A stretch of DNA of 64,000 nt. Source: Methanocella_A sp963769045 (GTDB lineage Archaea > Halobacteriota > Methanocellia > Methanocellales > Methanocellaceae). Below the pieces are notes generated by a model. The model made no database searches, was not told where the DNA came from, and saw only the letters and a list, made by a program, of their open reading frames with translations. The stretch is from the NCBI GenBank assembly GCA_963769045.1, contig CAVYKK010000024.1, positions 62,001-126,000 on the forward strand, written 5' to 3'. Position numbers and translations under genes: made by a program. Of the stretch, positions 39,515-48,440 are shown piece by piece. Numbering within the stretch: the first letter of the stretch is position 1; each line of letters begins with the position of its first letter.

Positions 39515-40568
39515 CGGGCAGCAGGAAGACGCCCTCGGGGATCTTCACGGCCCAGACCTCTTCGCCAGGCTCCTTCTTCAGGAAAGCCGGGCGCTTGATA
39601 GTGATTGCCTGGTATGTCTCCGGGTCCAGTATCTGGACTGAGCTTGAGTCTCCGGAAACCAGCACGGTCTTGATGGCCTTCGACCGGTCGGATATCTTCT
39701 CCAGTTTCACATCCTCCATGGCGGAAGTGGGCTGTCCGTTCGACAGGTCGACGCCGGAGATGCGTTTGCCCAGCTTCTCCACCAGCACGACGTGGCCGCG
39801 CATCCTCACGATGTCGCCGGCGATGATGTCGGGCAGCCTGACGGCGAACGTAATGCGGTAAATGTCCTTGCCGTCCTTTGCCCCGACCAGCTTCGCCGCC
39901 TCATGGGCGGTGCCGCCGAACTCGTCGACAAGGGCCCGTGCCGCCTGCCGGCCGCAGGTGCTGGAGCCTACGTAGACGTCTGCGCCCTCCGGCAGCGGGA
40001 ACACGTCGGTGATGAAAGCGAGCCGGTCGCCGGCCTTCGCCGCCCGGACTATGACGTTCTCTACCACCTTCAGGCATTTCGTGACTTCTTCTTTCGTGGG
40101 GAACCGGTTCTGCGCCCTGATCTGGATGATGCCCTCGTAGTAGCCGCCGGCTATCCGCGAGCAGACGTCGCAGGTCTCCTTGCGCACGCGGGCCTCGACC
40201 TCGGCCTCCGTGGACACCTGCCGGCCGCCGATCTCACCGGACACCACGACGTGCACTTTGAGTATCTGCGGGCCGATGAACTCAGGGACGACGGTGATCT
40301 GGGGGCTGCTGACCTCCTTGTTGATCGAAAGCGCCAGCCTGACCGTTTTTGACGTCGCCTTTTTGGCGAGCTCCTCGTAGGTGTCGATGCGAGTATCCAC
40401 CCATGCGTCGCCGATCTTGTAGGACGGGCACTTGGCGCAGATCTTCACTTCGATGACCTGGGGCACCTCGAAGACCACGTACCGCTCCGCAAAGCAGGCC
40501 TTACAGAGACCCTCCTCTTCCGTTTCAGTTCCGCATTTCGGGCAGAACATCTTCGACGTAGTGACCAT
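39492..40568 (-). CDS. nmd3: NMD3 ribosomal large-subunit export/biogenesis homologue
   Basis: 358 residues. The N-terminal zinc-binding region is MFCPKCGTETEEEGLCKACF and KICAKCPSYKIGD; further family blocks are ETCDVCSRIAGGYYEGIIQI and DVFPLPEGADVYVGSSTCGR, then a C-terminal SH3-like region (GDIVRMRGHVVLVEKLGKRI). In eukaryotes Nmd3 is the 60S export adaptor; in archaea it is presumed to bind the 50S subunit during maturation or quality control. It overlaps the tRNA-modifying gene downstream by 23 bp, so one translation-related operon. Confidence 0.95.
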   Translation of the reverse strand: MVTTSKMFCPKCGTETEEEGLCKACFAERYVVFEVPQVIEVKICAKCPSYKIGDAWVDTRIDTYEELAKKATSKTVRLALSINKEVSSPQITVVPEFIGPQILKVHVVVSGEIGGRQVSTEAEVEARVRKETCDVCSRIAGGYYEGIIQIRAQNRFPTKEEVTKCLKVVENVIVRAAKAGDRLAFITDVFPLPEGADVYVGSSTCGRQAARALVDEFGGTAHEAAKLVGAKDGKDIYRITFAVRLPDIIAGDIVRMRGHVVLVEKLGKRISGVDLSNGQPTSAMEDVKLEKISDRSKAIKTVLVSGDSSSVQILDPETYQAITIKRPAFLKKEPGEEVWAVKIPEGVFLLPGGSRGKE

Positions 40569-40654
40569 CAGACCTAACAGATTACGTTATCATACAAATA
40601 TGTAATGGGAGCCCATTCAAATATTGAATGGGGGCCGAGAACGGCCCCGCCTCT

Positions 40655-40690
40655 AAAAAAAGATAAGCGCGCCGCTCATAATATGAGCGG
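40655..40690 (-). terminator. Hairpin and U-run terminator after the H1-tail protein
   Basis: A perfect 8-bp stem, ccgctcat (40672-40679) and atgagcgg (40683-40690), is followed on the minus strand by cttatcttttttt (down to 40655), directly past the stop at 40694. Two further hairpins lie between it and nmd3: ggggccg-agaa-cggcccc (about 40631-40648) and cccattcaa-ata-ttgaatggg (about 40613-40633). Confidence 0.75.
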
Positions 40691-40693
40691 TCT

Positions 40694-41305
40694 TCAGAAG
40701 AGCAGCAGGAAGCTCTCGCAGCACTCCGGCGCCGCCTTGAGCTTGCCTTTGGCCGACTCCTTTTCCCCGGTCCCGATCATCTTATCGATGAACGCCCGGA
40801 CCGAGTTGTATGCCGTGGCGATTTCGACGAAGCTCTGTGCGCTCTCCCGCACCGCGAGCAGCGCCGGCTCCGGCACCTTCAGGCTTTTTGCCAGACTGCC
40901 AATCTCCTCGTCTGTCAGCCAGGACACCCTGTAAATGTCGTAGTCGAACAGCTGTTTCTTGATCTCTGGCAGCGCCGACGGGCTGATACCGTCGCTCCCC
41001 AGCAGGATGATCTCCGCCATTGACTCAAGTAGCTCATCATTATAAACCATGTCGCCGACTTTCCGGCCTTCCGGGACCTTAACAACCTCAATAGTTTTCT
41101 TTGCCGTAGTTTTGGGTGCCGCCTTATCAGGCGCAGCCTTCTTCGGGGCGGCCTTTTTAGGGGCGGCCTTCTTAGGGGCGGCCTTCGCGACTGTTTTCTT
41201 CGCGGCCGTCTTAGTGGCTGCCGCCTTTGGCTTTGCGGCTACCTTGGGCTTTGACGCTTTCTTAGGGGCGGCGTCTGCCTTAGGCTTTTTACTCCTGGTG
41301 ACCAT
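40694..41305 (-). CDS. Histone H1-like Lys/Ala tail fused to a Tag-like helical domain
   Basis: 203 residues from the ATG at 41305 (an upstream frame to 41371 adds an unlikely leader). Residues 1-75 are a low-complexity basic tail of Lys, Ala and Pro with repeated KKAAP units (KKAAPKKAAPKKAAPDKAAP), like the C-terminal tail of histone H1. Residues 80-190 form a helical domain (MAEIILLGSDGISPSALPEI, FDYDIYRVSWLTDEEIGSLA) that resembles the helix-hairpin-helix part of 3-methyladenine DNA glycosylase I (Tag), but lacks the Tag zinc-binding N-terminus. Probably a DNA-binding protein; catalysis is doubtful. This assignment is by eye and moderate. Confidence 0.6.
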   Translation of the reverse strand: MVTRSKKPKADAAPKKASKPKVAAKPKAAATKTAAKKTVAKAAPKKAAPKKAAPKKAAPDKAAPKTTAKKTIEVVKVPEGRKVGDMVYNDELLESMAEIILLGSDGISPSALPEIKKQLFDYDIYRVSWLTDEEIGSLAKSLKVPEPALLAVRESAQSFVEIATAYNSVRAFIDKMIGTGEKESAKGKLKAAPECCESFLLLF

Positions 41306-41511
41306 AGGACCAACTCCCTGGAATGTTAATATTGATTTTAGTAAGAACCAATATTTAAGCGCATTGGACATGGAGGGCGCTAAGGGCCAGAGGGCGCTAA
41401 GGCCGTAACGTTATCCAAATAAACTATACAGTTCCTGCCCGATGTAAAAAAGTACCGGGCGCGGGTGGCCTTTGTGCCCTCTGTGGCCTCCGTGCCCCAC
41501 GTGTCCAATGC

Positions 41512-42234
41512 TCAGTCCCGGTGTACGTAGTCGTCGTACTCGGTCCTGTGGAGCTTGATCAGCTGGAAGCCGAGGCGCCTGCCCTGGGTCTGCTCGAATA
41601 AGTCAGTGTAGTACTTCAGCGTGCCACGCAGCCCGTCCTGTTCGATACGCCGGGATGAGGTGATGGCCTTCCGCCGGGGCAGATAGCGCGTCGGGCCCAG
41701 GCTCCGGAGCTTGATGCTCATGTCCAGGTCCTCGAGGTGGCAGAGGCGGAAGCCCCCTACCTTCTCGAAGGCGTCGCGGCGGATGCAGACGTTGAAGCCG
41801 GGCAGCGTCGTCCCGCGGAACGCGCTCCTGGCGACGTAGTAGGTGTTGGTCACCTCTTCCGCAAGCAGGAGTTTCGGGCTCCTCTGGCTGAACCTGAAGG
41901 CGCAGGAGCACGCGAGCAGCGCTTTATCATGGAAGGCCGTCCACACGGTCTCCAGGTAGTCCGGCGTGATCTCGGTGTCCGAGTCGATGAAGACGAGTAT
42001 GTCCCCTGCGGCGAGCCTGGCCCCTTCGTTCCTCGCGCGGGCCGTGCCACGCTCGCTGCAGATATGCACCTTGTCAGTGTACTCCCGGGCAATATTGACT
42101 GTACGGTCGGTGCTGCCCGAGTCAGAGACAATCAACTCATAGGTGTGCGCCGTACGCTGAGCCCTGACGGAGTCCAGGCATTGCCTGATCCGCTTTTCTT
42201 CGTTCAGCGCCGGCACGATGACTGTGAAGTCCAT
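41512..42234 (-). CDS. Family 2 glycosyltransferase
   Basis: 240 residues, a GT-A fold enzyme using a nucleotide sugar. The N-terminus TVIVPALNEEKRIRQCLDSV and SDSGSTDRTVNIAREY bind the nucleotide; DILVFIDSDTEITPDYLE contains the DSD metal-binding triad; GGFRLCHLEDLDMSIKLRSL holds the ED acidic acceptor motif. There is no membrane segment. The likely acceptor is a lipid or polysaccharide, but no glycan cluster surrounds it. The gap upstream to the H1-tail gene (41306-41511) holds scattered word repeats (ggcgctaagg, ctctgtggcc). Confidence 0.88.
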   Translation of the reverse strand: MDFTVIVPALNEEKRIRQCLDSVRAQRTAHTYELIVSDSGSTDRTVNIAREYTDKVHICSERGTARARNEGARLAAGDILVFIDSDTEITPDYLETVWTAFHDKALLACSCAFRFSQRSPKLLLAEEVTNTYYVARSAFRGTTLPGFNVCIRRDAFEKVGGFRLCHLEDLDMSIKLRSLGPTRYLPRRKAITSSRRIEQDGLRGTLKYYTDLFEQTQGRRLGFQLIKLHRTEYDDYVHRD

Positions 42235-42285
42235 GATCGATAGCCTCGTGGTAAATAAAGGCCGGGTAAAAATAAATGTTTTGCT

Positions 42286-44745
42286 TCAAGCCTGACGGGA
42301 CGTATGGAACCGCACGGCCTTGACAATTTCCTGCCAGAAGATCATACAGAATGCAAAGACGGCAACAGCGGCGACCTGTAGTGGCGTAACCGACGTCAGC
42401 TTTAAGAATGTGCCTACGGCCGGCACGCCAAGCGCGACAGCCAGGAACGCGAGGACCGAGATCAGCATCACGTCGAGCGCCTTGTTGGAGAACGGGCCCA
42501 GGCTGGTGAGCGGCTCATAATTGGAACGCATGACGAACGCCAGGGTCACCTGCCCGATCAGCCACGCGGTGAACGCGAGCGTTTGCGCGGCCGGCTGGGG
42601 CACGCCGACGTACAGGGCAGCGAAGTATGGTACCATGACGGCCACGAACAGGCTGAGGCCTGAGACACCGATCCCTTTCATCATGTTCACGTCGAATAAA
42701 TCCTGCTTCGCGTTACGCGGCGGACGCGTATAGATCGTCCGCTCGGCCGGCTCAAGCACGAACGTGGTCGAGGCCATGAGGTCCATGAACAGCTCCAGCA
42801 GGATGATGTTAATGGGCGAGAACGGGAAGGACACGTTGACCAGCACCGGGAGCAGAAACACGCCGATGAGGGCGACCTTGACAGCGAGGTAGTACTTCAC
42901 GCCCTTGCTCAGGTTGTCGAAAAACTTCCGGCCGGCGAAGATGCCCTGGGTGATGGTGCTGTAGTTGTCGTCGGCGAGCACGATGTCGGCCGCCTCCTTG
43001 GCCGCGTCCGTGCCCTTCACCCCCATGGCGATGCCGATGTCCGCCCCTTTCAGCGCCAGCGCGTCGTTGATGCCGTCGCCGGTGACCGCCACGACCTCGC
43101 CGTCTTTCCGCAGGGCTTTGACCAGCCGGTACTTGTCCTCCGGCGTCGTCCGGGCGAAAACGGAGACGTGCTCTACCGCTTTATCCAGGCTGTCGTCTGA
43201 CATATGGTGCAGTTCTTCGCCGGTGATCACCTGGTCGGACTTGATGCCGACGCTGGCGGCGATCTCCTGCGCGGTCTTCGGGTGGTCTCCGGTGACCATG
43301 ATCGTCCGCACTCCCGCCCGTTGTGCTTTTGCCACGGCCTCCTTCACGCCCTGGCGTGGCGGGTCCTCCATCGATATCAGGCCGACCATGTTCATTCCCT
43401 GCTCCAGCGCGGAGAAAGGCTCGTCCTTTTCGCCGGGCGGAACGGCTTTCTGCGCCACTGCCACGACACGCCGCCCTTTTCGGGCCTCATTCTCCAGCGC
43501 TGCATAGGTACCTGGCGGCGTTTCCTGCGACGCCTTGATGACCTCTTCGGGCGCGCCGGTCAGGTACAGCTCATATGTGCCCGGGTGCTCCCGGAGTACG
43601 GCTCGTGTTTTCCGCCCGTTGCCGAAGCTCCGCTGGCGGACAATGCGTCCGGCGGCCGGCGGCAGATGTACCTCGTCATACTTTTCCGCAATGGCCCGGT
43701 CCGTCGGCGACGTAGATGTTTCGCTCATCGCGCTCCCGGCGGTCGCCAGCACCTCCTTCTCTTTGTACGGCGGGTACACAGAGGCCACGTGCATACGGTT
43801 CTCCGTGATGGTGCCCGTCTTGTCGGTGAGGATGACGGTCGCGTTGCCCAGCACTTCGGCGGCTTTGATCTTTTTCACCAGGAAGTTCTTGCGCGAGAGC
43901 TGCAGCGCGCCGACGCCGAGCACAATAGTAATGATCATCGGCAGCTCTTCGGGCACAGTAGCAAAGACCAGCGACAGAGAAGTCAGTATCATCTGTTGCA
44001 GGTTCCACCCTCGCAGCAGGCCCAGCAGCGGAATGGCCAGGCTGAAGAACAGCGCGACACCGATGAGCTTCATGGCCAGGGACTTCATGTAGCGCTGCAG
44101 CGGCGTCTTCGGCTCCTGGATCGCCCGGGCGGCGGTCGATATTTCGCCCATCCGCGTATGCTTGCCTGTGGCTTCGGCCCTCGCCATCCCCTCGCCGGAG
44201 GTTGCCAGCGTGCCCGCGTAAAGGGTATCTCCGGGCTCTTTCCCGACGGGCATCGATTCGCCGGTCAGCATGGACTCGTCGGCCTGAATACCGTATGAGC
44301 GGATGACTTTCGAGTCGGCGGCTACCTGGGTACCGGGAGCGATGATGAGCACGTCGCCGGGCACGACCTTCGAAGTATCGACGACCTTAGCCGTCCCGTC
44401 GCGGATCACTCTGGCGCGAGGCGCCGACAGTTTTGACAGGGCGTTAATCGCTTTCTTGGCCCGGTACTCGTTCCAGACTTCCGCCGAGATCAGCAACAGG
44501 ATGACGACGATAATGGTGGCGGCGTCCTCGATACTGCCCCAGATGCTGTACAGGCCGCCCACGGCCAGTAGCAGCAGTATCATCGGCTCGGTGATTTCTT
44601 TGATCGCAATGGTCAGGAAATTGACCTCGCGGGCTTTCTCGATTACGTTGGGGCCGTATTCCTCAAGCCTGCGTGCCGCCTCTTCACTGCTGAGGCCTGT
44701 CTCCTCCGGCTTTTCCGGGACTGTTACGGTAGTGCCTTGTTCCAT
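42286..44745 (-). CDS. P-type cation-transporting ATPase (P2, calcium-type)
   Basis: 819 residues with about ten membrane helices. N-terminal cation-ATPase domain GLSSEEAARRLEEYGPNVI; actuator loop ESMLTGESMPVGK; helix 4 motif ATVPEELPMIITIVLGVGA, with PEELP where SERCA pumps have PEGLP; phosphorylation site ILTDKTGTITENRMH; nucleotide domain and hinge MVTGDHPKTAQEIA and VTGDGINDALALKGADIGIA. It pumps a cation, probably calcium or manganese, out of the cell; the exact ion cannot be read from the motifs. I start at the ATG at 44745 (MEQGTT); an upstream GTG at 44754 is possible. It lies divergent to the iron regulator. Confidence 0.93.
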   Translation of the reverse strand: MEQGTTVTVPEKPEETGLSSEEAARRLEEYGPNVIEKAREVNFLTIAIKEITEPMILLLLAVGGLYSIWGSIEDAATIIVVILLLISAEVWNEYRAKKAINALSKLSAPRARVIRDGTAKVVDTSKVVPGDVLIIAPGTQVAADSKVIRSYGIQADESMLTGESMPVGKEPGDTLYAGTLATSGEGMARAEATGKHTRMGEISTAARAIQEPKTPLQRYMKSLAMKLIGVALFFSLAIPLLGLLRGWNLQQMILTSLSLVFATVPEELPMIITIVLGVGALQLSRKNFLVKKIKAAEVLGNATVILTDKTGTITENRMHVASVYPPYKEKEVLATAGSAMSETSTSPTDRAIAEKYDEVHLPPAAGRIVRQRSFGNGRKTRAVLREHPGTYELYLTGAPEEVIKASQETPPGTYAALENEARKGRRVVAVAQKAVPPGEKDEPFSALEQGMNMVGLISMEDPPRQGVKEAVAKAQRAGVRTIMVTGDHPKTAQEIAASVGIKSDQVITGEELHHMSDDSLDKAVEHVSVFARTTPEDKYRLVKALRKDGEVVAVTGDGINDALALKGADIGIAMGVKGTDAAKEAADIVLADDNYSTITQGIFAGRKFFDNLSKGVKYYLAVKVALIGVFLLPVLVNVSFPFSPINIILLELFMDLMASTTFVLEPAERTIYTRPPRNAKQDLFDVNMMKGIGVSGLSLFVAVMVPYFAALYVGVPQPAAQTLAFTAWLIGQVTLAFVMRSNYEPLTSLGPFSNKALDVMLISVLAFLAVALGVPAVGTFLKLTSVTPLQVAAVAVFAFCMIFWQEIVKAVRFHTSRQA

Positions 44746-44889
44746 CGCCACCAACCTCTGCCAATATCAATTATTTTACGGAAATAAAATATCAGTGGCT
44801 CCTTCTTAGCGTGACGCAACCGGAGTTATCCGATCTACCCGTAGGGCACCGGGCGTTAATGTTTCATTATCCGGGGAAAATATTTATTA

Positions 44890-44917
44890 TTAGGCACACC
44901 TAATTAGGTATACCTAA
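44890..44917 (+). promoter_or_regulatory. Two adjacent DtxR-type operators over the dtxR-feoB start site
   Basis: Two abutting 14-bp palindromes: ttaggcacacctaa (44890-44903) and ttaggtatacctaa (44904-44917), the second perfect. Both match the TTAGG-n4-CCTAA core of DtxR/MntR/IdeR boxes. A TATA-like atatttatta lies just upstream (about 44879-44888) and the start codon 17 bp downstream, so the sites cover the transcription start and should repress when metal is plentiful. Confidence 0.85.
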
Positions 44918-44933
44918 ACAGTTCGTGATCGCC

Positions 44934-45584
44934 ATGAGGAAAAACATCGCCGAGGAATATCTGGAGACCATCCTGTACCTGACCAGAGACGGCCAGAGAG
45001 CTAAAACGAGAGACATCGCCCGGGCCATGTCTATCAAGCCGCCCAGCGTGAGCGAGATGCTCCTGAAGCTGCGGGACCAGGGCCTGGTCGAATACGCCCC
45101 TTACGAGGGCGCCCTGCTGACAGAGCCGGGCCGGGAGCAGGCGCAGCAGATCGAGCGAAAGCACCAGCTCCTTGAGACGTTCCTGGTGGACACGCTGGGC
45201 GTCGAGGTGGACACGGCTCACGAGGAAGCCTGCGAGATGGAGCATACCATCTCGGAGAACACGGTCGAGAAGATTTGCGCCTACCTCGGACATCCCCGGT
45301 ACTGCCCGGACGCCCACGCGATCCCGAAAGGCCCCTGCTGCGAGAAGGCGGCGTCATGCTCGCCGCTGTCGGAGATGGAAGAGGGCGACGAAGCGGTCAT
45401 CAGGGTCGTCACCGTGGACAGCTCGACGAAAGACTATCTGCTTTCGCTCGGGTTCCTCCCCGACGTGCTCGTCTCTATCAAAAAGAAGCTCCCCTCGAAC
45501 AGCCTGCTCATCAGGATCAAGGGCTCGGAAATTGCCATCGGCAAGGACATCGCCCGTAAGATCATGGTATGCAAAGTGGTCTGA
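44934..45584 (+). CDS. DtxR-family metal-dependent repressor with FeoA-like domain
   Basis: 216 residues from the ATG at 44934. The N-terminal winged helix (EEYLETILYLTRDGQRAKTR, SIKPPSVSEMLLKLRDQGLV, EYAPYEGALLTEPG) is followed by the metal-binding dimerisation domain with ligands in ETFLVDTLGVEVDTAHEEAC and EMEH, a Cys-rich linker (KGPCCEKAASC), and a C-terminal FeoA/SH3-like domain (GDEAVIRVVTVDSSTKDYLL). Iron or manganese would be the corepressor. Its stop overlaps the feoB start (TGATG), so regulator and transporter are co-translated, and it probably represses its own operon through the two boxes upstream. Confidence 0.92.
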   Translation: MRKNIAEEYLETILYLTRDGQRAKTRDIARAMSIKPPSVSEMLLKLRDQGLVEYAPYEGALLTEPGREQAQQIERKHQLLETFLVDTLGVEVDTAHEEACEMEHTISENTVEKICAYLGHPRYCPDAHAIPKGPCCEKAASCSPLSEMEEGDEAVIRVVTVDSSTKDYLLSLGFLPDVLVSIKKKLPSNSLLIRIKGSEIAIGKDIARKIMVCKVV

Positions 45585-47536
45585 TGAATCTAACGCCCTC
45601 CGGTTCTCTCAAGGTCGCACTGATCGGCAACCCCAGCGTGGGTAAGAGCACTCTTTTTTCCCGGCTTACCGGCATCGGCGTCCTGATCTCGAACTACCCG
45701 GGCACCACGATGGAGGTCGCCCACGGCCGGGTCTGCCATGACCGGATTTGCCTGGACCTCTCCGACCTGCCCGGCATCTACTCGCTCGACGGCAACACCG
45801 CGGAAGAGCAGACGGTCCTGAAGTACCTGCGCGAGGAGAAGCCGGACGTCATCCTGAACGTGATCGATGCCACCCGGCTGGAGCGAAACCTGTACCTCAC
45901 CCTCGAGCTGCTGGAGCTGGACACGCCGGTGATCGTGTCGCTCAACATGATCGACGAGGCGGCGCAGATCGGCGTGCAGATCGATGCGGGACAGCTCGCG
46001 GACCTGCTGCACGTCCCCGTGGTACCTACCTCGTCCCAGAAAGGCGTAGGGCTGGAAGAGCTGATGCACGAGTTCCGGAAGCCGCCGGGCCCTGAAGGAC
46101 AGCGGCACGTGAAATACGACCGCCACGTCGAGACTTTTATCGCCGACCTCGCCACGCTGGGGCTTTCCCGGCACGATGCGGTGCTCCTGTTGTCCCGCGG
46201 CCCGGACGGCGACAGGTTCTCCGAAGAGGCCGGCACCACCGCGGCCATCGCCCGGGAGGAGATCGAGCGCAGCCATGAGTCAGACATCGCTGAGATTCTC
46301 GCCGGCAACCGCTACGGGGATGCCGGCCTGATCTCCAAGGCCGTCATGCGGAGCCGTCCCGGGATGAAAATGTCGCTGAAGGAACGCATCGACACGCTGC
46401 TGATCAGCCGGAGATGGGGCTTCCTGATCCTGGTCGCCATCATGCTGAGCATGCTGCTGACGGTCTTTTTCATCGGCGGGTTCCTGGAGGGGCTCATAGG
46501 CAGCGGCTTCGACAGCTACATTATCGAGCCGGTCAAGGCAGCGCTGGCCGCTCATCCGTTCATCAGCACTGTGGCAGTATACACCCTCATCGGCATACAG
46601 GCGGGCCTGAGCATAGTGATCCCGTACATCGCCACATTCTACGTGCTAATGGCGGTGCTGGAGAACTCCGGCTACCTGACGCGGGCCGCGTTCCTGCTGG
46701 ACGAGATCATGCACCGGTTCAAGCTGCACGGCCGGGCTATGATACCGCTCATCCTCGGCTTCGGCTGCAGCGTACCGGCCATCATGTCCACGAAGGCGCT
46801 GCAGACGAGACGGGAGCGAGTCATCACCGCGACGCTGGTCTGCATGGTGCCATGTTCAGCCCGCAGCATCGTCATCCTGGGGCTGGTGGCCAATTTCGTT
46901 TCCATCTGGGCCGGGTTGTCGATCTACCTGCTGATGCTGGGGCTGATCGTAGTGATCGGCTTCATCCTGGGCCGTGCGGTGAAAGGCGAGGAGACCGGAT
47001 TCGTGCTGGAGATGGTGCCGCTGCGCGTGCCGAGCCTGAAGGACGTGATCGATAAGACGTGGATCCAGATGAAAGAGTTCATCGAGGTGGCGTTCCCGCT
47101 GCTCATCGTCGGCAGCGCGGTGCTAGGCGTACTCCAGTTCATCGGTTTTTTAAGCCTGATGAACGTGGTGCTGGCGCCGGTCATACAGGGCTGGCTGGGG
47201 CTGCCGGACTTCACCGCAACGGCGCTGATCTTCGGGATACTCCGCAAAGAGATGGCGCTGGAGACTCTCGCCGTGATGGCCGGTACCTGGCAGTTTAACC
47301 TCGTCATGACGCCGCTGCAGATGTACGTGTTCGCGGTATTCACGACTATCTACATGCCTTGCCTGGCCTCCATTACCATGCTGAAGCGGGTGCTGGGCTG
47401 GAGAGATACCTTGAAGATCACGGCACTCACGGTCATCCTGGCGCTGCTCGTCAGCGGGCTGATCGCTCACCTGGTGCCTGTCTTAGTCCCGCTGGCACAG
47501 GCCGTATGGCATGGGGCTCTTTCATTTTTTATATAA
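45584..47536 (+). CDS. feoB: Ferrous iron transporter FeoB
   Basis: 650 residues, starting in the overlap TGATG at 45584. An N-terminal G domain has G1 GNPSVGKST, the G2 region SNYPGTTMEV, G3 DLPG and G4 NMID. The membrane part has two Gate repeats (GYLTRAAFLLDEIMHRFKLH with GRAMIPLILGFGCSVPAIMS; then ILRKEMALETLAVMAG). It moves Fe2+ into the cell, GTP being used to drive or gate transport. No separate feoA is needed in the operon because the regulator carries that fold. Expression is predicted to rise when iron is low. Confidence 0.96.
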   Translation: MNLTPSGSLKVALIGNPSVGKSTLFSRLTGIGVLISNYPGTTMEVAHGRVCHDRICLDLSDLPGIYSLDGNTAEEQTVLKYLREEKPDVILNVIDATRLERNLYLTLELLELDTPVIVSLNMIDEAAQIGVQIDAGQLADLLHVPVVPTSSQKGVGLEELMHEFRKPPGPEGQRHVKYDRHVETFIADLATLGLSRHDAVLLLSRGPDGDRFSEEAGTTAAIAREEIERSHESDIAEILAGNRYGDAGLISKAVMRSRPGMKMSLKERIDTLLISRRWGFLILVAIMLSMLLTVFFIGGFLEGLIGSGFDSYIIEPVKAALAAHPFISTVAVYTLIGIQAGLSIVIPYIATFYVLMAVLENSGYLTRAAFLLDEIMHRFKLHGRAMIPLILGFGCSVPAIMSTKALQTRRERVITATLVCMVPCSARSIVILGLVANFVSIWAGLSIYLLMLGLIVVIGFILGRAVKGEETGFVLEMVPLRVPSLKDVIDKTWIQMKEFIEVAFPLLIVGSAVLGVLQFIGFLSLMNVVLAPVIQGWLGLPDFTATALIFGILRKEMALETLAVMAGTWQFNLVMTPLQMYVFAVFTTIYMPCLASITMLKRVLGWRDTLKITALTVILALLVSGLIAHLVPVLVPLAQAVWHGALSFFI

Positions 47537-47644
47537 ATTTTTAATTATTTAAATAGTAAGATATATATGCCTGACAATGAAGTACTCGTTATAAGATAGG
47601 CTGCCCGGCGGAGCGTTAGCCGTCCCCGGTAACCCGGAGGTCTT

Positions 47645-48437
47645 ATTACGCACAAGAAAGCGCATACAATCGCAGTGGCCCTGGTAATCGTCTTTGTTAT
47701 GCTGACATGTATAGTGTCAGATGCCATGGCAGATAGTAACGGAGGCAAAAAGCCAAAGATCAAGCTGTCTCTGGACCTTAACGACCCTGACCCGTCGGTA
47801 ACGCCGGACCCGACAGAGCATCCGGTGCCCACCATACCGCCTGAGCCAATCGTCACTCCCTCGCCGACGCCGACAGAGACACCGACCGATACCCCGACGC
47901 CGACACCTGTGCCGACGGAAGAGCCGGAAGTGACGTCATCGCCCACGCCATACACCAACGCCCGACCCGACGGCCACGCCAGAACCTTCCGTGACTCCGG
48001 AGCCGACAGCTTCGCCCACGCCGTCACCAACGCCCGACCCGACGGCCACGCCGGGGCCAACGCCATCACCGACCCCGGAGCCAACGCCGACCGCCACCCC
48101 TGGGCCAACGCCGGAACCGACAGCTTCGCCGACTGCCGAACCTGCGCCGGAACCTGAGACGGCGCCGGCCGTCATGCATTACGACAGCCAGGACTTCAAC
48201 CCGACGCCCGGGCCGACACCTAAGCCTGAAACCATACCTGCGAACAATAGTACTGAGGCTTCACCCTCGCCACCGGCAAGCCCGACGCCAGCGCCTACCA
48301 TCCTCCCGACTCCGCTGGTCAGCGACGTCGAGCTTGTCCGGCCAGGCTTCAACATCGCGACGCTGTTCGCCATGCTGATAGGCCTCGCCTGCGTCGGGTA
48401 CATCGCCTACCTTAGCCTGGTTGTCATCAGGAAATGA
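47645..48437 (+). pseudogene. Exported Pro/Thr-rich anchored protein, frameshift, unusual start
   Basis: A signal-like segment (VALVIVFVMLTCIVSDAMA) leads into a long Thr-Pro repeat region (TPTPTPVPTEEPEV, then PTASPTPSPTPDPTATPGPT) and a C-terminal helix (IATLFAMLIGLACVGYIAYL). One base is missing near 47954, after SSPTP; the neighbouring frame continues the TP repeat to the TGA at 48437. GGAGGT stands at 47636-47641 and would serve an ATT codon at 47645 or ACG at 47648, giving a basic N-terminus (THKKAHTIA); the first ordinary start, GTG at 47675, would remove those charges. It looks like a glycosylated surface spacer protein. The repeats favour slippage, so the shift may be real. Confidence 0.7.
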
Positions 48438-48440
48438 AGG

